Below are positions 1 through 8,459 of a DNA stretch of 64,000 bases, one piece after another. The stretch spans positions 62,001 through 126,000 of the forward strand of contig CAKPEZ010000001.1 in NCBI GenBank assembly GCA_934149465.1. The letters run 5' to 3'. A program made the position numbers and the translations under genes. A model generated the notes under the pieces. The model did not search any database and had not been told where the DNA came from. It saw only the letters and a list, made by a program, of their open reading frames with translations. The DNA comes from an uncultured Bacilli bacterium (GTDB lineage: Bacteria > Bacillota_I > Bacilli_A > RF39 > UBA660). How positions within the stretch are numbered: the stretch's first letter is position 1; the number at the start of each line of letters is the position of its first letter.

Positions 1-187
1 GTCCTATTGTTACTAAGTTAAATACATCAGAAATAATTTTAATAACAATAACAAACAAAATTCCTTTAAATAACAAAGTCATTTTAACATTATTGCGAAT
101 ATTTTTTAAAATAAAATAAAATACTAACCATACTAGTGATATGTCAACGATTTTTTGTAATATCACTAAAATACTATTTAGCGTCAT
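1..187 (-). CDS. cdaA: Diadenylate cyclase CdaA, N-terminal part (runs off the left edge)
   Basis: This frame reads leftward from an ATG at 187 and is open for 62 codons to the window edge. It encodes a hydrophobic N-terminus: residues 6-27 and 38-60 are membrane segments, with a basic loop (KNIRNN) between them and the stretch LLFKGILFV. This matches the membrane region of CdaA/YbbP, which precedes the DisA_N cyclase domain that makes cyclic di-AMP from two ATP. An SD-like AGAGGTG lies 9 bases before the ATG, and a -10 (TATAAT) just beyond. The catalytic domain is outside the window, so the call rests on the membrane part only. Cyclic di-AMP normally controls potassium and osmolyte balance and wall stress. 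Confidence 0.75.
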   Translation of the reverse strand, partial: MTLNSILVILQKIVDISLVWLVFYFILKNIRNNVKMTLLFKGILFVIVIKIISDVFNLVTIG

Positions 188-225
188 CTTTATCTACACC
201 TCTAAATTATTATACCATATTGAGT

Positions 226-277
226 AAAAAAAAGCACTACTATATTTTAAGAAGCATTATTTTTCTTTATAGTAGCT
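226..277 (-). terminator. Intrinsic terminator after the ASCH gene
   Basis: On the minus strand AGCTACTATA pairs with TATAGTAGTGCT (two-base bulge), followed by a run of eight T. The left arm overlaps the stop codon of the ASCH gene ending at 267. It closes the glyA-ASCH-ASCH operon before cdaA. Confidence 0.75.
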
Positions 278-602
278 CTATTCCTATTCCTACTACGCCA
301 TATTTTTCCTGCTTTTCTCGTGAATAATATTTATCCATATCATGATAATCAGCAACTTCAAAAGAAGTATAACCTAGTTCTAATTTATCAAATTTTTGAT
401 ATAACTCTTTAAAAGTAGGAAATATATATAAAGCTATTATTTTAGCTTTTATAATTTCACTAGTTTCTTCATTTTCAAAAGATATTATATCTTCAATGTT
501 CATTTGTCTTCTTTTTTCATCCCAAAGACGTAGTTCAATTCTTTTTTGCTTATTTTTAATAAGATTAAAAGGTTTTGCTTTTAAGTGCATATTGTGTGTC
601 AT
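267..602 (-). CDS. ASCH-domain protein (RNA-binding fold)
   Basis: A 111-residue protein with the ASCH/PUA-like pattern: an early basic strand (residues 15-30, KNKQKRIELRLWDEKRR), the segment DIISFENE in the middle, and a late region with paired aromatic residues (ADYHDMDKYYSREKQEKYGVVGIGIELL). ASCH domains are small beta-barrels related to PUA domains, thought to bind RNA, and some are nucleic-acid hydrolases. No specific substrate can be read from the sequence. It lies 2 bases after a second ASCH gene and is the last gene of the glyA operon. It is probably a cytosolic RNA-related factor; exact role unknown. Confidence 0.7.
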   Translation of the reverse strand: MTHNMHLKAKPFNLIKNKQKRIELRLWDEKRRQMNIEDIISFENEETSEIIKAKIIALYIFPTFKELYQKFDKLELGYTSFEVADYHDMDKYYSREKQEKYGVVGIGIELL

Positions 603-604
603 AT

Positions 605-985
605 TTACTCCTTATAATTCCATAATCCAAGTTTTCCCTTTGCAAAAACTGGCTTAGTATATATTTTTACATTTTCTAATTTCCAAGCATACAGTCCTAT
701 TTTACTATTATTTCCATAAATAAAGTTATTTGTTTTTAATAAAAAATCATTAAATTTTTCATCAACTAATATACAGGCGGTTATTTCAGCTTCTCCAATG
801 ATTGCCCCTTTTTGATAATTTAAATTTAAATGTTCAAATCTAGAAAGAGCACTTTTTTCAATAGTAGAAGAAGTATGAATAAGGATTTTTCCACGATAAT
901 TAGTCTTCCAGCTTCTAAATTCATACTTCTTATAATTATTTACTATCAAAGAAGCCCAAGGCTCTTTTATTGTTAATACTTTCAT
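605..985 (-). CDS. Second ASCH-domain protein
   Basis: The start is taken at ATG 985, which overlaps the glyA stop as TAATG, so translation is likely coupled; a longer frame reaching back to 1012 would lie inside glyA and is rejected. The 126-residue product begins MKVLTIKEPWASLIVNNYKKYEFRSW, the classic ASCH opening in which a conserved K/E/R strand follows 'PWASLI'. It then has RGKILIHTSS and ends in a GLYAWKLENV strand typical of PUA-like barrels. The family is linked to RNA modification or regulation of translation. The two adjacent ASCH proteins differ clearly in sequence, so they are not a recent duplication. Confidence 0.75.
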   Translation of the reverse strand: MKVLTIKEPWASLIVNNYKKYEFRSWKTNYRGKILIHTSSTIEKSALSRFEHLNLNYQKGAIIGEAEITACILVDEKFNDFLLKTNNFIYGNNSKIGLYAWKLENVKIYTKPVFAKGKLGLWNYKE

Positions 986-2211
986 TATTCGTATAACGGA
1001 TATTTTTGGCAAAGCTCTTCTACTGTTTCTTTTGATTTATTTAAATCATTTCCTTCAATAACATCATTAATAACGCTTGCTATTATTTTCATATCTTCTT
1101 CTTTAAATCCCCTTGTTGTAACAGCAGCTGTACCAAGTCTAATCCCACTAGTAATAAAAGGACTTTGCTTATCATTTGGAACTACATTTTTATTTACCGT
1201 TATTCCTACACTTTCCAAAAGTTTTTCGGCATCTTTACCAGTTATATTTTTATTAGATAAGTCAACAAGCATTAAATGATTATCTGTTCCATCAGAAACT
1301 ATTTTAAAGCCATATCTCTTAAGTTCTTCACAAAGAATATTAGTATTGACAATAATTTGCTCACAGTATTTCTTGAATTCAGGTTTTAACGCTTCTTCAA
1401 AGCACACTGCTTTTCCTGCAATAACATGTTCTAATGGTCCGCCTTGAATGCCTGGGAAAATATTTTTATCAAGTAATTTGCCATATTTTTCTTTGCATAG
1501 AATTAATCCACCACGAGGGCCTCTTAAAGTTTTATGAGTTGTACTAGTAACAAAGTCAGCATAAGGTACAGGTGATTCATGCAAACCAGTAGCAACAAGT
1601 CCAGCAATATGAGCCATATCAACCATAAGATAAGCACCAATTTTATCGCAAATTTCTCTAAAACGTTTGAAATCAATTTTTCTAGAGTATGCACTAGCAC
1701 CAGCTACAATAAGCTTAGGCTTTTCTTGAATGGCAATTTTTTCTACTTCGTTATAATCAATATAGCCATCAGAGTCTAATCCATAAAAAATAAAATTAAA
1801 TAAACGTCCAGAAAAATTAACAGATGAACCATGAGTTAAATGACCACCATTTTCTAAATTCATAGATAAAATTTTATCTCCTGGATTTAAAATTGTAAAA
1901 TATACAGCCATATTGGCTTGTGAACCTGAATGTGGTTGAACATTAGCATGTTCTGCACCAAATAGTTTCTTAGCTCTTTCAATAGCAAGTCTTTCAATAC
2001 CATCGATATTTTCACATCCTCCATAATATCTTTTGCCTGGATATCCTTCAGCATATTTGTTAGTTAAATAACTACCCATAGCTTCCATTACTGCTTTACT
2101 AGTAAAGTTTTCTGACGCTATTAATTCAATGGTATTTCTTTGCCTATCTAATTCTTTACTAATTAAATTATACACTTCTTTATCTTCTTTTTTTAAATTA
2201 CTAAAATCCAT
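985..2211 (-). CDS. glyA: Serine hydroxymethyltransferase
   Basis: Cytosolic PLP enzyme that converts serine and tetrahydrofolate to glycine and 5,10-methylene-THF, the main one-carbon source for purine and thymidylate synthesis. The 408-residue length is normal. It shows the early RQRNTIELIASENF block, SGSQAN near residue 95, VDMAHIAGLVA (200-208) and the PLP-lysine motif STTHKTLRGPRGG with Lys227. The SD GAAGGATGTGAG sits about 7 bases before the ATG. A -10 (TATAAT) lies near 2233, just after the terminator of the upstream surface-protein gene. It is first gene of an operon with two ASCH genes. Confidence 0.97.
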   Translation of the reverse strand: MDFSNLKKEDKEVYNLISKELDRQRNTIELIASENFTSKAVMEAMGSYLTNKYAEGYPGKRYYGGCENIDGIERLAIERAKKLFGAEHANVQPHSGSQANMAVYFTILNPGDKILSMNLENGGHLTHGSSVNFSGRLFNFIFYGLDSDGYIDYNEVEKIAIQEKPKLIVAGASAYSRKIDFKRFREICDKIGAYLMVDMAHIAGLVATGLHESPVPYADFVTSTTHKTLRGPRGGLILCKEKYGKLLDKNIFPGIQGGPLEHVIAGKAVCFEEALKPEFKKYCEQIIVNTNILCEELKRYGFKIVSDGTDNHLMLVDLSNKNITGKDAEKLLESVGITVNKNVVPNDKQSPFITSGIRLGTAAVTTRGFKEEDMKIIASVINDVIEGNDLNKSKETVEELCQKYPLYE

Positions 2212-2251
2212 GTTATCTCACATCCTTCATTTTATATTATACACTCAAAGT

Positions 2252-2280
2252 AAAAAAAAATATAGTATTTAATACTATAT
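2252..2280 (-). terminator. Intrinsic terminator of the surface-protein gene
   Basis: Positions 2261-2279 form a near-perfect palindrome (TATAGTATT/AATACTATA), followed on the minus strand by nine T. It lies directly after the stop of the 2280-3413 gene. Confidence 0.8.
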
Positions 2281-3413
2281 TAACAACTTGTATAAGATTT
2301 ACAAGAAGTATTACCATCTACTCCTACTGTACATGAACGTTTACGGCAACAACTACCACTTCCTTTAGATGTTGACCATCCACTATAAGTTCCACAACTA
2401 GTAGAAGTACTATAAGATACTCCATCCCAAGGGCATACTGAACATCCAACACAAGTTACTTCTCCATTAGCTCCACAAGCACAACTTCCACATTCTGGTG
2501 TTCTACTAGTGGTTTCATTAGCAGTAGAATATTGAGTGATAGATTTAGTTGAAACATTATATGTTCTAGAAACGGAAGCGCTTTCACCTTTTTCATTAGT
2601 TACTGTATAAGTTACTGTATTAGATGGCTTAGTTAATCCAAGTTCCACTGTGGTACCAGAAGTTTTTGAAACTTCTGTACCATTAACTTCCACTTTCTTT
2701 GTTAACACCGTTCCACCGCTTGGATCAGTTACAGAAATTCCATCCATTAAATTAACAGTTTCTCCAACAATAGTAGAAGTAGTATCTATAGTAGATACTA
2801 TTGTTGGAGTGGTATCTTCAGGAAGTGGATTTATAACTTCACAATCAGGAGAAATTTCACTTTCAGTAAATTTTATTTGACTAGCTTGAGCTTTGATTTC
2901 TCCATTAAATGTAGTATTAGATATAGTAGAATCAGCTAAATTAAAATCAGCCCAAATATAAACTGTAAAAAACTGCTGAGAATTTTGTAATAAAAAGTTT
3001 TGATACAGAGTTAATTCAGATCCAGCATTTGTACATTTTAAAGATCCACTATTAAGCTTCGTATTATTACTCCAAACTTCCCATTTAATAATTTCACTGT
3101 TTCTAAGAATATTATCAATATTAGTAACATTTAAATAAATTCTTCCATATACATCAGATTCAATTGTTTTCCAAAACTCACTTTTAAACGTCAACGCTCC
3201 ATCTTTGCTAGTGGCAATAGGTAAACTACTCGAAATATCTGTAGCATCGGTATCATAAATAATTCCAAGATCATTTACAGTAATATCAATATTAGTTGTA
3301 TCAGGTAAAGTATATTTAATTAAAGCATATGTTACATTAGTAAGTAAGATACACATCACTAACATTACAGATATCATTATTAATTTTCTATTTTCTTTCT
3401 CAAATTGATTCAT
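2280..3413 (-). CDS. Secreted or membrane-anchored surface protein with cysteine-rich C-terminus
   Basis: The 377-residue product starts with a charged N-terminus and a hydrophobic segment (residues 11-31) ending in TYA, which is either a signal peptide or an uncleaved anchor. Residues 32-195 form a beta-rich extracellular region. Residues 205-290 (GETVNLMDGISVTDPSGGTV ... GESASVSRTYNV) resemble an Ig-like/DUF5011-type surface repeat. Residues 308-377 carry 12 cysteines with CGSCACG, CVGC and SCC arrangements, and the protein ends on a cysteine. It is transcribed alone, divergently from the 3535 gene, with its own terminator. No sortase motif is present. I do not recognise a named family; adhesion or envelope function is a guess. 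Confidence 0.7.
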   Translation of the reverse strand: MNQFEKENRKLIMISVMLVMCILLTNVTYALIKYTLPDTTNIDITVNDLGIIYDTDATDISSSLPIATSKDGALTFKSEFWKTIESDVYGRIYLNVTNIDNILRNSEIIKWEVWSNNTKLNSGSLKCTNAGSELTLYQNFLLQNSQQFFTVYIWADFNLADSTISNTTFNGEIKAQASQIKFTESEISPDCEVINPLPEDTTPTIVSTIDTTSTIVGETVNLMDGISVTDPSGGTVLTKKVEVNGTEVSKTSGTTVELGLTKPSNTVTYTVTNEKGESASVSRTYNVSTKSITQYSTANETTSRTPECGSCACGANGEVTCVGCSVCPWDGVSYSTSTSCGTYSGWSTSKGSGSCCRKRSCTVGVDGNTSCKSYTSC

Positions 3414-3534
3414 AATATTTAAAGCCCCTCCTACTTTCTATATACATTATAGCACTAAAAATTGATACGCTCAAGGAAAAATACAAAGAAAATAATAAAA
3501 ATCATGTTATTATTTTCTCAAAGGAGACGATTAG

Positions 3535-3999
3535 ATGAATAACTTAGTTGATTTTTCATTACTTCTTTTACTTGCAAATTTAGATAATGAAAAAATAAAA
3601 AACTCGCAGGAGTTAGTAGAACGTATTGTATATTTAGATCATGATTCTTATATGTTTTACACTGCCCTGCTACAAGTTAAATATGACTTCAAAAAGGTTA
3701 ATTTTAAAAAGAAAAGAAGCCTTCTAACTTTTGATGATATGGTCGGATTATATTTAGCAAAAGTAAAAGTAAATAAAGATAAATATAAAAGATTCTATCA
3801 AAATGATAGTTCATATAATGAACTTATAAGTAAATATGCTAAATATCATATATTAGAAGATTATTGGCCTCTTTGTAAAACTATTAATAATTTATATTTA
3901 TATCATGATGCAAAGTTAAAGAACATAGAATGCTATATGGAACAATCTCAATTATTAGAAATAAAAAAGTTATTAAAGAAAACTAACTCTAAAAAATAA
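3535..3999 (+). CDS. Hypothetical protein, 154 aa
   Basis: A real gene by its strong SD (AAAGGAGACG, 5 bases before ATG), its isolated position between a divergent gene and a terminator, and typical codon use. The product is soluble and mostly helical: a leucine-rich start (FSLLLLLANLD) and a basic, tyrosine-rich remainder with KKVNFKKKR near residue 60, ending KKLLKKTNSKK. There are no membrane segments or recognisable catalytic motifs. The basic character could fit nucleic-acid binding, but nothing specific supports that. Function unknown. Confidence 0.6.
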   Translation: MNNLVDFSLLLLLANLDNEKIKNSQELVERIVYLDHDSYMFYTALLQVKYDFKKVNFKKKRSLLTFDDMVGLYLAKVKVNKDKYKRFYQNDSSYNELISKYAKYHILEDYWPLCKTINNLYLYHDAKLKNIECYMEQSQLLEIKKLLKKTNSKK

Positions 4000-4001
4000 A
4001 T

Positions 4002-4042
4002 AAAAACCTCGTTTCTCCTTTTTATCTAAGAAACGAGGTTTT
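4002..4042. terminator. Bidirectional terminator between the 3535 gene and tig
   Basis: AAAACCTCGTTTCT and AGAAACGAGGTTTT form a 14-bp stem, with A-rich and T-rich flanks on both sides, between two convergent genes. Confidence 0.9.
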
Positions 4043-4045
4043 AAA

Positions 4046-5302
4046 TTAGGCATTTTTTTCGTTATTTTCTTTTAATAGATCAATGGCCTTACGCATTTTT
4101 AGATCATATCTTAATACTTCAATATCACCAAGTTCATGAAGTAATTCCTCTTTAGTAGCATTATATTTTTTAGCCATTTCTTCTAAATCTTTGTTAGCAT
4201 CTTCAATAGATGGATCAATTTTTTCTACTTTAGCAATTTCATCTAGTAAATAACGATTCTTAATTCTTTTTAATGCTTCTACCTTTAATTCACTTTTTAT
4301 ATCTTCTTTAGTCTTTTTAGTATAAGCTAAATATAATTCTTCAGTAATACCTTGCATTTTCATTCTTTCAAGAAAATTTTGATACATTCTTTCAGTTTCA
4401 GCATCTACTATCTCATCATCGATTTCAATAGTCATATTGTTACTAGCAGCTTCTAGTAAATCTTCAATATATTTATTTTCATCATCCATATCTTTACGAG
4501 CTTGGATTTGTTCTTTAATCATTTTTTCTAAGTCTTCTTTGCTATTGATATCTTTCATTCCAAAGTCCTTAAAGAATTCTTCATCTAATTCAGGAACTTT
4601 TCTTGTTTTTACATCATTAATTTTTACTTTAAAAGTAACTTTTTGACCCTTTAATTCATCACTAGCATAATCTTCTGGGAAAGTTAATTCTAAATCCTTA
4701 GTATCTCCTTTAGATAAACCTATTAATCCTTCTTCAAATCCAGGAATAAAAGAATTGCTACCAAGTTCTAAAGGATAATTTTCAGCTTTTCCGCCTTCAA
4801 ATGCTACACCATCTTTGAATCCTTCAAAGTCAATAATAACAGTATCACCTTTTAAAGCTTTTCCATCTTTAACACACATTTCAGCATATGAATCTAAAGT
4901 ATGAGAAATTTCATGTTCAATTTCTTCTTTAGTTACTTTAGATTTGTTTTTCTTCACTTTTAGATTTTTATAATCACCAAGTTTAACTTCAGGATCGGTT
5001 ACAAAAATATAATTTACTTCTAATCCAGTATCATCTGCTTTTACTAAATCAATACGTGGTTCTACTACTGGAATTATTTTTCCCTCTTCCATTATTTCAT
5101 GATAATGGTTGTGAATCAATTCTTCAGCGGCTTCAGCATAAAGATTTTCTTTTCCATACTTTTTTTCAAAAAGATTACGAGGAGCTTTACCCTCTCTAAA
5201 GCCATCTATTTTTACCTTTTTATTTAGTTTTTCAAACGCTCTATCGATTGCATTTGAAAATTCTTCTTTTTCTACTTTGTAATTTACTGTAATTTTGCTC
5301 AT
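4046..5302 (-). CDS. tig: Trigger factor, ribosome-bound chaperone
   Basis: Folds nascent chains at the ribosome exit tunnel. The 418-residue protein has the N-terminal ribosome-binding domain with the signature GFREGKAPRNLFEKKYG near residues 34-50, an FKBP-type prolyl isomerase domain at about 155-240 (GDTVIIDFEGFKDGVAFEGG ... GFEEGLIGLSKGD) and a helical C-terminal domain. The length is close to the usual 425-430. The SD AGGAGGAAAT immediately precedes the ATG. It lies 8 bases after greA and is likely co-transcribed from the greA promoter. Confidence 0.97.
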   Translation of the reverse strand: MSKITVNYKVEKEEFSNAIDRAFEKLNKKVKIDGFREGKAPRNLFEKKYGKENLYAEAAEELIHNHYHEIMEEGKIIPVVEPRIDLVKADDTGLEVNYIFVTDPEVKLGDYKNLKVKKNKSKVTKEEIEHEISHTLDSYAEMCVKDGKALKGDTVIIDFEGFKDGVAFEGGKAENYPLELGSNSFIPGFEEGLIGLSKGDTKDLELTFPEDYASDELKGQKVTFKVKINDVKTRKVPELDEEFFKDFGMKDINSKEDLEKMIKEQIQARKDMDDENKYIEDLLEAASNNMTIEIDDEIVDAETERMYQNFLERMKMQGITEELYLAYTKKTKEDIKSELKVEALKRIKNRYLLDEIAKVEKIDPSIEDANKDLEEMAKKYNATKEELLHELGDIEVLRYDLKMRKAIDLLKENNEKNA

Positions 5303-5310
5303 ATTTCCTC

Positions 5311-5775
5311 CTATTGAATTTCTAATATTTGAACGTCGTATTTACCATTTGGGCTTTCTACTGATCTTACTTCACCAGCTTTAGCATTCATTATTGATTT
5401 TGCAAGTGGGCTTTCATTTGATATTTTATTATTAGAAGGATCTGCTTCTTTGCTACCTACTATACGATACTCTTCTACTTCATCATCATCAACATATTTA
5501 ATTTTTACAGTTGTTCCTAACGAAACTTTATCAGTGCCTTTTTTTTCAATAATAACAGCATTTTCAATAATGTGTTCTAATTCGACAATTCTACCTTCAA
5601 TTTGTGCTTGTTCAGCTCTTGCTGCATCATAGTCAGCATTTTCACTTAAATCTCCTAATGCACGTGCATCTTTTAATGCTTTGATAATCTCTGGTCGTTT
5701 CTTGTTTCTGAGATTATCTAATTCTTCTTCAACTTCAAGAAATCCTTCTTGAGTTAAGTATATTTTATTTGACAT
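5311..5775 (-). CDS. greA: Transcription elongation factor GreA
   Basis: Rescues backtracked RNA polymerase by stimulating transcript cleavage. The 154-residue length is standard. The N-terminal coiled coil (1-75) carries LTQEGFLEVEEELDNLRNKKRPEI and the acidic tip DLSENADYDAA (about 42-52), whose acidic residues reach the polymerase active site. The C-terminal domain shows LGTTVKIKYVDDDEVEEYRIVGSKEADP and the ending ISNESPLAKSIMNAKAGE. The SD is GAGGTG. Its own promoter lies at 5810-5838. Confidence 0.97.
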   Translation of the reverse strand: MSNKIYLTQEGFLEVEEELDNLRNKKRPEIIKALKDARALGDLSENADYDAARAEQAQIEGRIVELEHIIENAVIIEKKGTDKVSLGTTVKIKYVDDDEVEEYRIVGSKEADPSNNKISNESPLAKSIMNAKAGEVRSVESPNGKYDVQILEIQ

Positions 5776-5809
5776 TTTCTTTTCACCTCATATAAATATC
5801 TATTTCAAA

Positions 5810-5838
5810 ATTTTACACTTCTTTGTAATAAAAGTCAA
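5810..5838 (-). promoter_or_regulatory. Promoter of greA-tig
   Basis: -35 TTGACT, 17-base spacer and -10 TAAAAT on the minus strand, between the trhP2 stop and the greA start. Confidence 0.75.
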
Positions 5839-5844
5839 GCAAAT

Positions 5845-7050
5845 TTATATTTTTTTTCGCATTAAATCATTTACTTTGATTGGTAAATCAATTTTGAATT
5901 TAATGATTTCTTCTGGATGCCTTGCAGCATCTAAATGATTACCAAATTCATCAAAAATTTCTGGCATTACAAAGCTTACAGCTTCTTTATTAGGTCCAAA
6001 AATTTCCACTTCATCACCAGGTTTAAAGAAATTTCTTTCGCTTAATGAAACTTCTTTAGTTTCTTCATCATAATTAAAGACTATTCCTAAAAATTCTTGA
6101 TTACTTTTTTCATCGCGTCCTAAATAATATTGATGATTATAATTAACAGGTCCATCAAAAAATTGAGCAATGCTTTCTCTATTAGAAACTTTATCTAATA
6201 CTTTTTGATAGTACTTTATTTTTTCATCAGTAAGAGTATTATCGTAATAACTATCTATAATATGACGATAAGCATCAACAACAGATGCTATATAATAATT
6301 AGAGCGCATCCTTCCCTCTATTTTTAAGGAAGATACATTAATATCTATCATCTCTTTAATATATGTTATCATCGATAAATCTTTACAAGACATCGTAAAT
6401 TTTATATTAGAATTTACTTTATTTTTAGATGGATCAAGCAAATCAAATTCAAAACGGCATATTTGACTACATCCTCCTCTATTAGCATCCCTATTAGTAA
6501 AATAATTAGATAAAACGCATCTACCACTATAAGCTGCACACATTGCCCCATGAATAAAGCACTCTACTTCTATTCCAGTATCATCTATAATTTCTTTTAT
6601 TTCCTTCTTAGAAAGCTCTCTACCAAGGACTACTCTTTCAGCACCAAGAGATTTTAAATACCTACAAGAAAGTTTATTCATACTAGAACTTTGCGTACTT
6701 ATATGAACAGGTAACTCAATATTAAGCTTTTTTACTAAATCCAATATAAAAATATCTGCAACAATAATTGCATCAACTTTATAAGAAGCAAGAACTCTTA
6801 AGTAATTTTCTAATTCTAAATAATCTTCATTATGGAAAATAATATTTACTGTAACATAAACTTTTTTCCCCAGTTTATGAGCATATTCACAAGCCTCTTT
6901 GATTTCATCTAAACTAAAATTAGTAGCGTTTGCTCTTAAACTAAAATTTCTTCCCCCAATATAAACAGCATCTGCTCCATAATCAAACGCCCATTTTAAT
7001 CTATCTAAAGAACCAGCAGGCGCTAGTAATTCAATTTTTCTATTTTTCAT
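5845..7050 (-). CDS. trhP2: Peptidase U32-family tRNA hydroxylase, TrhP2/YrrO type
   Basis: Member of the U32 family; B. subtilis YrrO/YrrN (TrhP) hydroxylate uridine 34 of tRNAs in a prephenate-dependent way, giving ho5U. The 401-residue protein begins IELLAPAGSLDRLKWAFDYGADAVYIGG, the family's TIM-barrel opening. It contains the cysteine signature ECFIHGAMCAAYSGRC (about residues 163-178) followed by GGCSQICR, the four cysteines expected to bind an Fe-S cluster. A C-terminal beta domain follows. It overlaps trhP1 by 11 bases and follows trmR, so the trio forms one tRNA-modification operon. Family call certain; subtype by context. Confidence 0.88.
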   Translation of the reverse strand: MKNRKIELLAPAGSLDRLKWAFDYGADAVYIGGRNFSLRANATNFSLDEIKEACEYAHKLGKKVYVTVNIIFHNEDYLELENYLRVLASYKVDAIIVADIFILDLVKKLNIELPVHISTQSSSMNKLSCRYLKSLGAERVVLGRELSKKEIKEIIDDTGIEVECFIHGAMCAAYSGRCVLSNYFTNRDANRGGCSQICRFEFDLLDPSKNKVNSNIKFTMSCKDLSMITYIKEMIDINVSSLKIEGRMRSNYYIASVVDAYRHIIDSYYDNTLTDEKIKYYQKVLDKVSNRESIAQFFDGPVNYNHQYYLGRDEKSNQEFLGIVFNYDEETKEVSLSERNFFKPGDEVEIFGPNKEAVSFVMPEIFDEFGNHLDAARHPEEIIKFKIDLPIKVNDLMRKKI

Positions 7051-7858
7051 CTTTCTTCACCCGGTAAATTGTCTTAGTATATAAAAATCCCTTATAATTA
7101 TTCTTATTAACTTTTAAAGTAAAATTTCTTATAACATCATTTATATTACCATCTTCATATATTGTATTAAGGATAAGATAATCTATATTATTCTCTTTAA
7201 ATATATCATATTCAGAAGAATAATCTATTTTCTTATAATCATATACAACTGTCATATCATCTTTTTCCATAACAGGATATTCTTTTTCATTATATTTTAA
7301 ATAATATGTTCCATCTTCTTTATCTTCTTTTATATAGTCTAAATAACCGGAAATTAACTTTCTTCCAGAATTAAATATTGGTACATAACCATATGCAAGA
7401 ATATATATTTTATAAGAAACACTCTTCTTTATTTCAATAATCTCATCCAAAGTTATATCATTTGATAATATAGCACCATCTAACTTTTGGGAAGAAAAAA
7501 ACTTATTACTCATAATAGAATTATTTAAATGATCTTCCCTAATAATAAATTTATTTTCTATTCCAAGTTTTTTAGCAATCTCTAAAACAGCTAAGTCATA
7601 AAAGATAAATTTAATATTTTCTTCTTTAAAATAATCAATAATTTCTTCTAAATATGGTAAATCTTTATTATGCATAATCTTATTTATCAAAAGATAAACT
7701 ACTTTATAATCTTTTAATAAAGGTTTTACTTCTTCTTTAGAAAGTGAAAAATTAGTATTAACAGTTAACCCATCAATACCAATTATTATTCCGCTTACTA
7801 AAGACTTATCTAAATTTAATAAATCTTCTTTTTTATTTATTGTTACTAGTAATTTCAT
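7040..7858 (-). CDS. trhP1: U32-family tRNA hydroxylase subunit, TrhP1/YrrN type
   Basis: The start is set at ATG 7858, with AGAGAG 9 bases upstream. An in-frame ATG at 7864 is possible, and the longer frame to 7945 lies wholly inside trmR. The 272-residue product begins MKLLVTINKKEDLLNLDKSLVSGIIIG and matches the shorter, divergent U32 paralogue YrrN: a barrel-like body (DLPYLEEIIDYFKEENIKFIFYDLAVLEIAK) with no cysteine cluster. It probably partners TrhP2 in making 5-hydroxyuridine at tRNA position 34. It overlaps the trmR end by about 25 bases. Confidence comes mainly from synteny with yrrM-yrrN-yrrO. Confidence 0.75.
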   Translation of the reverse strand: MKLLVTINKKEDLLNLDKSLVSGIIIGIDGLTVNTNFSLSKEEVKPLLKDYKVVYLLINKIMHNKDLPYLEEIIDYFKEENIKFIFYDLAVLEIAKKLGIENKFIIREDHLNNSIMSNKFFSSQKLDGAILSNDITLDEIIEIKKSVSYKIYILAYGYVPIFNSGRKLISGYLDYIKEDKEDGTYYLKYNEKEYPVMEKDDMTVVYDYKKIDYSSEYDIFKENNIDYLILNTIYEDGNINDVIRNFTLKVNKNNYKGFLYTKTIYRVKKDEK

Positions 7859-8444
7859 TTTCATCAACTCTCTTTGAAATAGCAATTCTATCTCCCACAT
7901 CAACATAAGTAGTAGTAAATTCTTTATTTTGATCAAGAAAATCAATATATTCTTTTATTTTTCTTACTAAAGACGCTTGATTTTTTGTTTTAATAAGATT
8001 AGGATTTTCTACTAATCCATGAAAAGATAAATTATCGGTTATTATTGTACCACACTTTGCTAAATTTTTGCCAAATTTTTGCATAAAAAAGATATTATGG
8101 CTTTTAGAAGCGTCAATAAAAATCAAATCGTATTTCCCCTCAATCTCAGCTTCCATAGCATCTGCATATATAACTTTTATCTGCTTTTTCATTCCAAGAG
8201 TAGATACATTCTGAACAGCCATCTTATACCTAAGTTCATCTTTTTCAATAGTAACAATTCTAATATCCTTATTAACTCTAGCCATTCTAATTGCTGAATA
8301 ACCAATTGCAGTTCCTATTTCTAAGATATTTTTAATTCTATTTTTCTTAATATATTCACAAAGAAAATCAATACCATCATCAAGCATAATAGGAATTCTA
8401 TTATCTCTTGCATATATTTTTATTTTGTTTATCTCTTCGTACAT
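7833..8444 (-). CDS. trmR: tRNA 5-hydroxyuridine methyltransferase TrmR/YrrM
   Basis: SAM-dependent O-methyltransferase of the YrrM family, which methylates ho5U34 to mo5U34 in B. subtilis tRNAs. The 203-residue protein has the SAM-binding motif ILEIGTAIGYSAIRMA (about residues 39-54), the acidic ribose-binding TIEKDE, then YADAMEAEIEGKYDLIFIDASKSHNIFF, where DAS(K) is the catechol-O-methyltransferase-type metal-binding region, and TIITDNLSFHG. The SD GGGGGATG lies before the ATG. The next two genes encode the hydroxylases that make its substrate. Confidence 0.88.
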   Translation of the reverse strand: MYEEINKIKIYARDNRIPIMLDDGIDFLCEYIKKNRIKNILEIGTAIGYSAIRMARVNKDIRIVTIEKDELRYKMAVQNVSTLGMKKQIKVIYADAMEAEIEGKYDLIFIDASKSHNIFFMQKFGKNLAKCGTIITDNLSFHGLVENPNLIKTKNQASLVRKIKEYIDFLDQNKEFTTTYVDVGDRIAISKRVDENEITSNNK

Positions 8445-8459
8445 AGTAACATCCCCCTA

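Noticed and set aside
136..327. Rightward 63-codon frame over the cdaA start
   Set aside because: It overlaps cdaA and the ASCH gene on the other strand, has no SD and a composition typical of AT-rich shadows.
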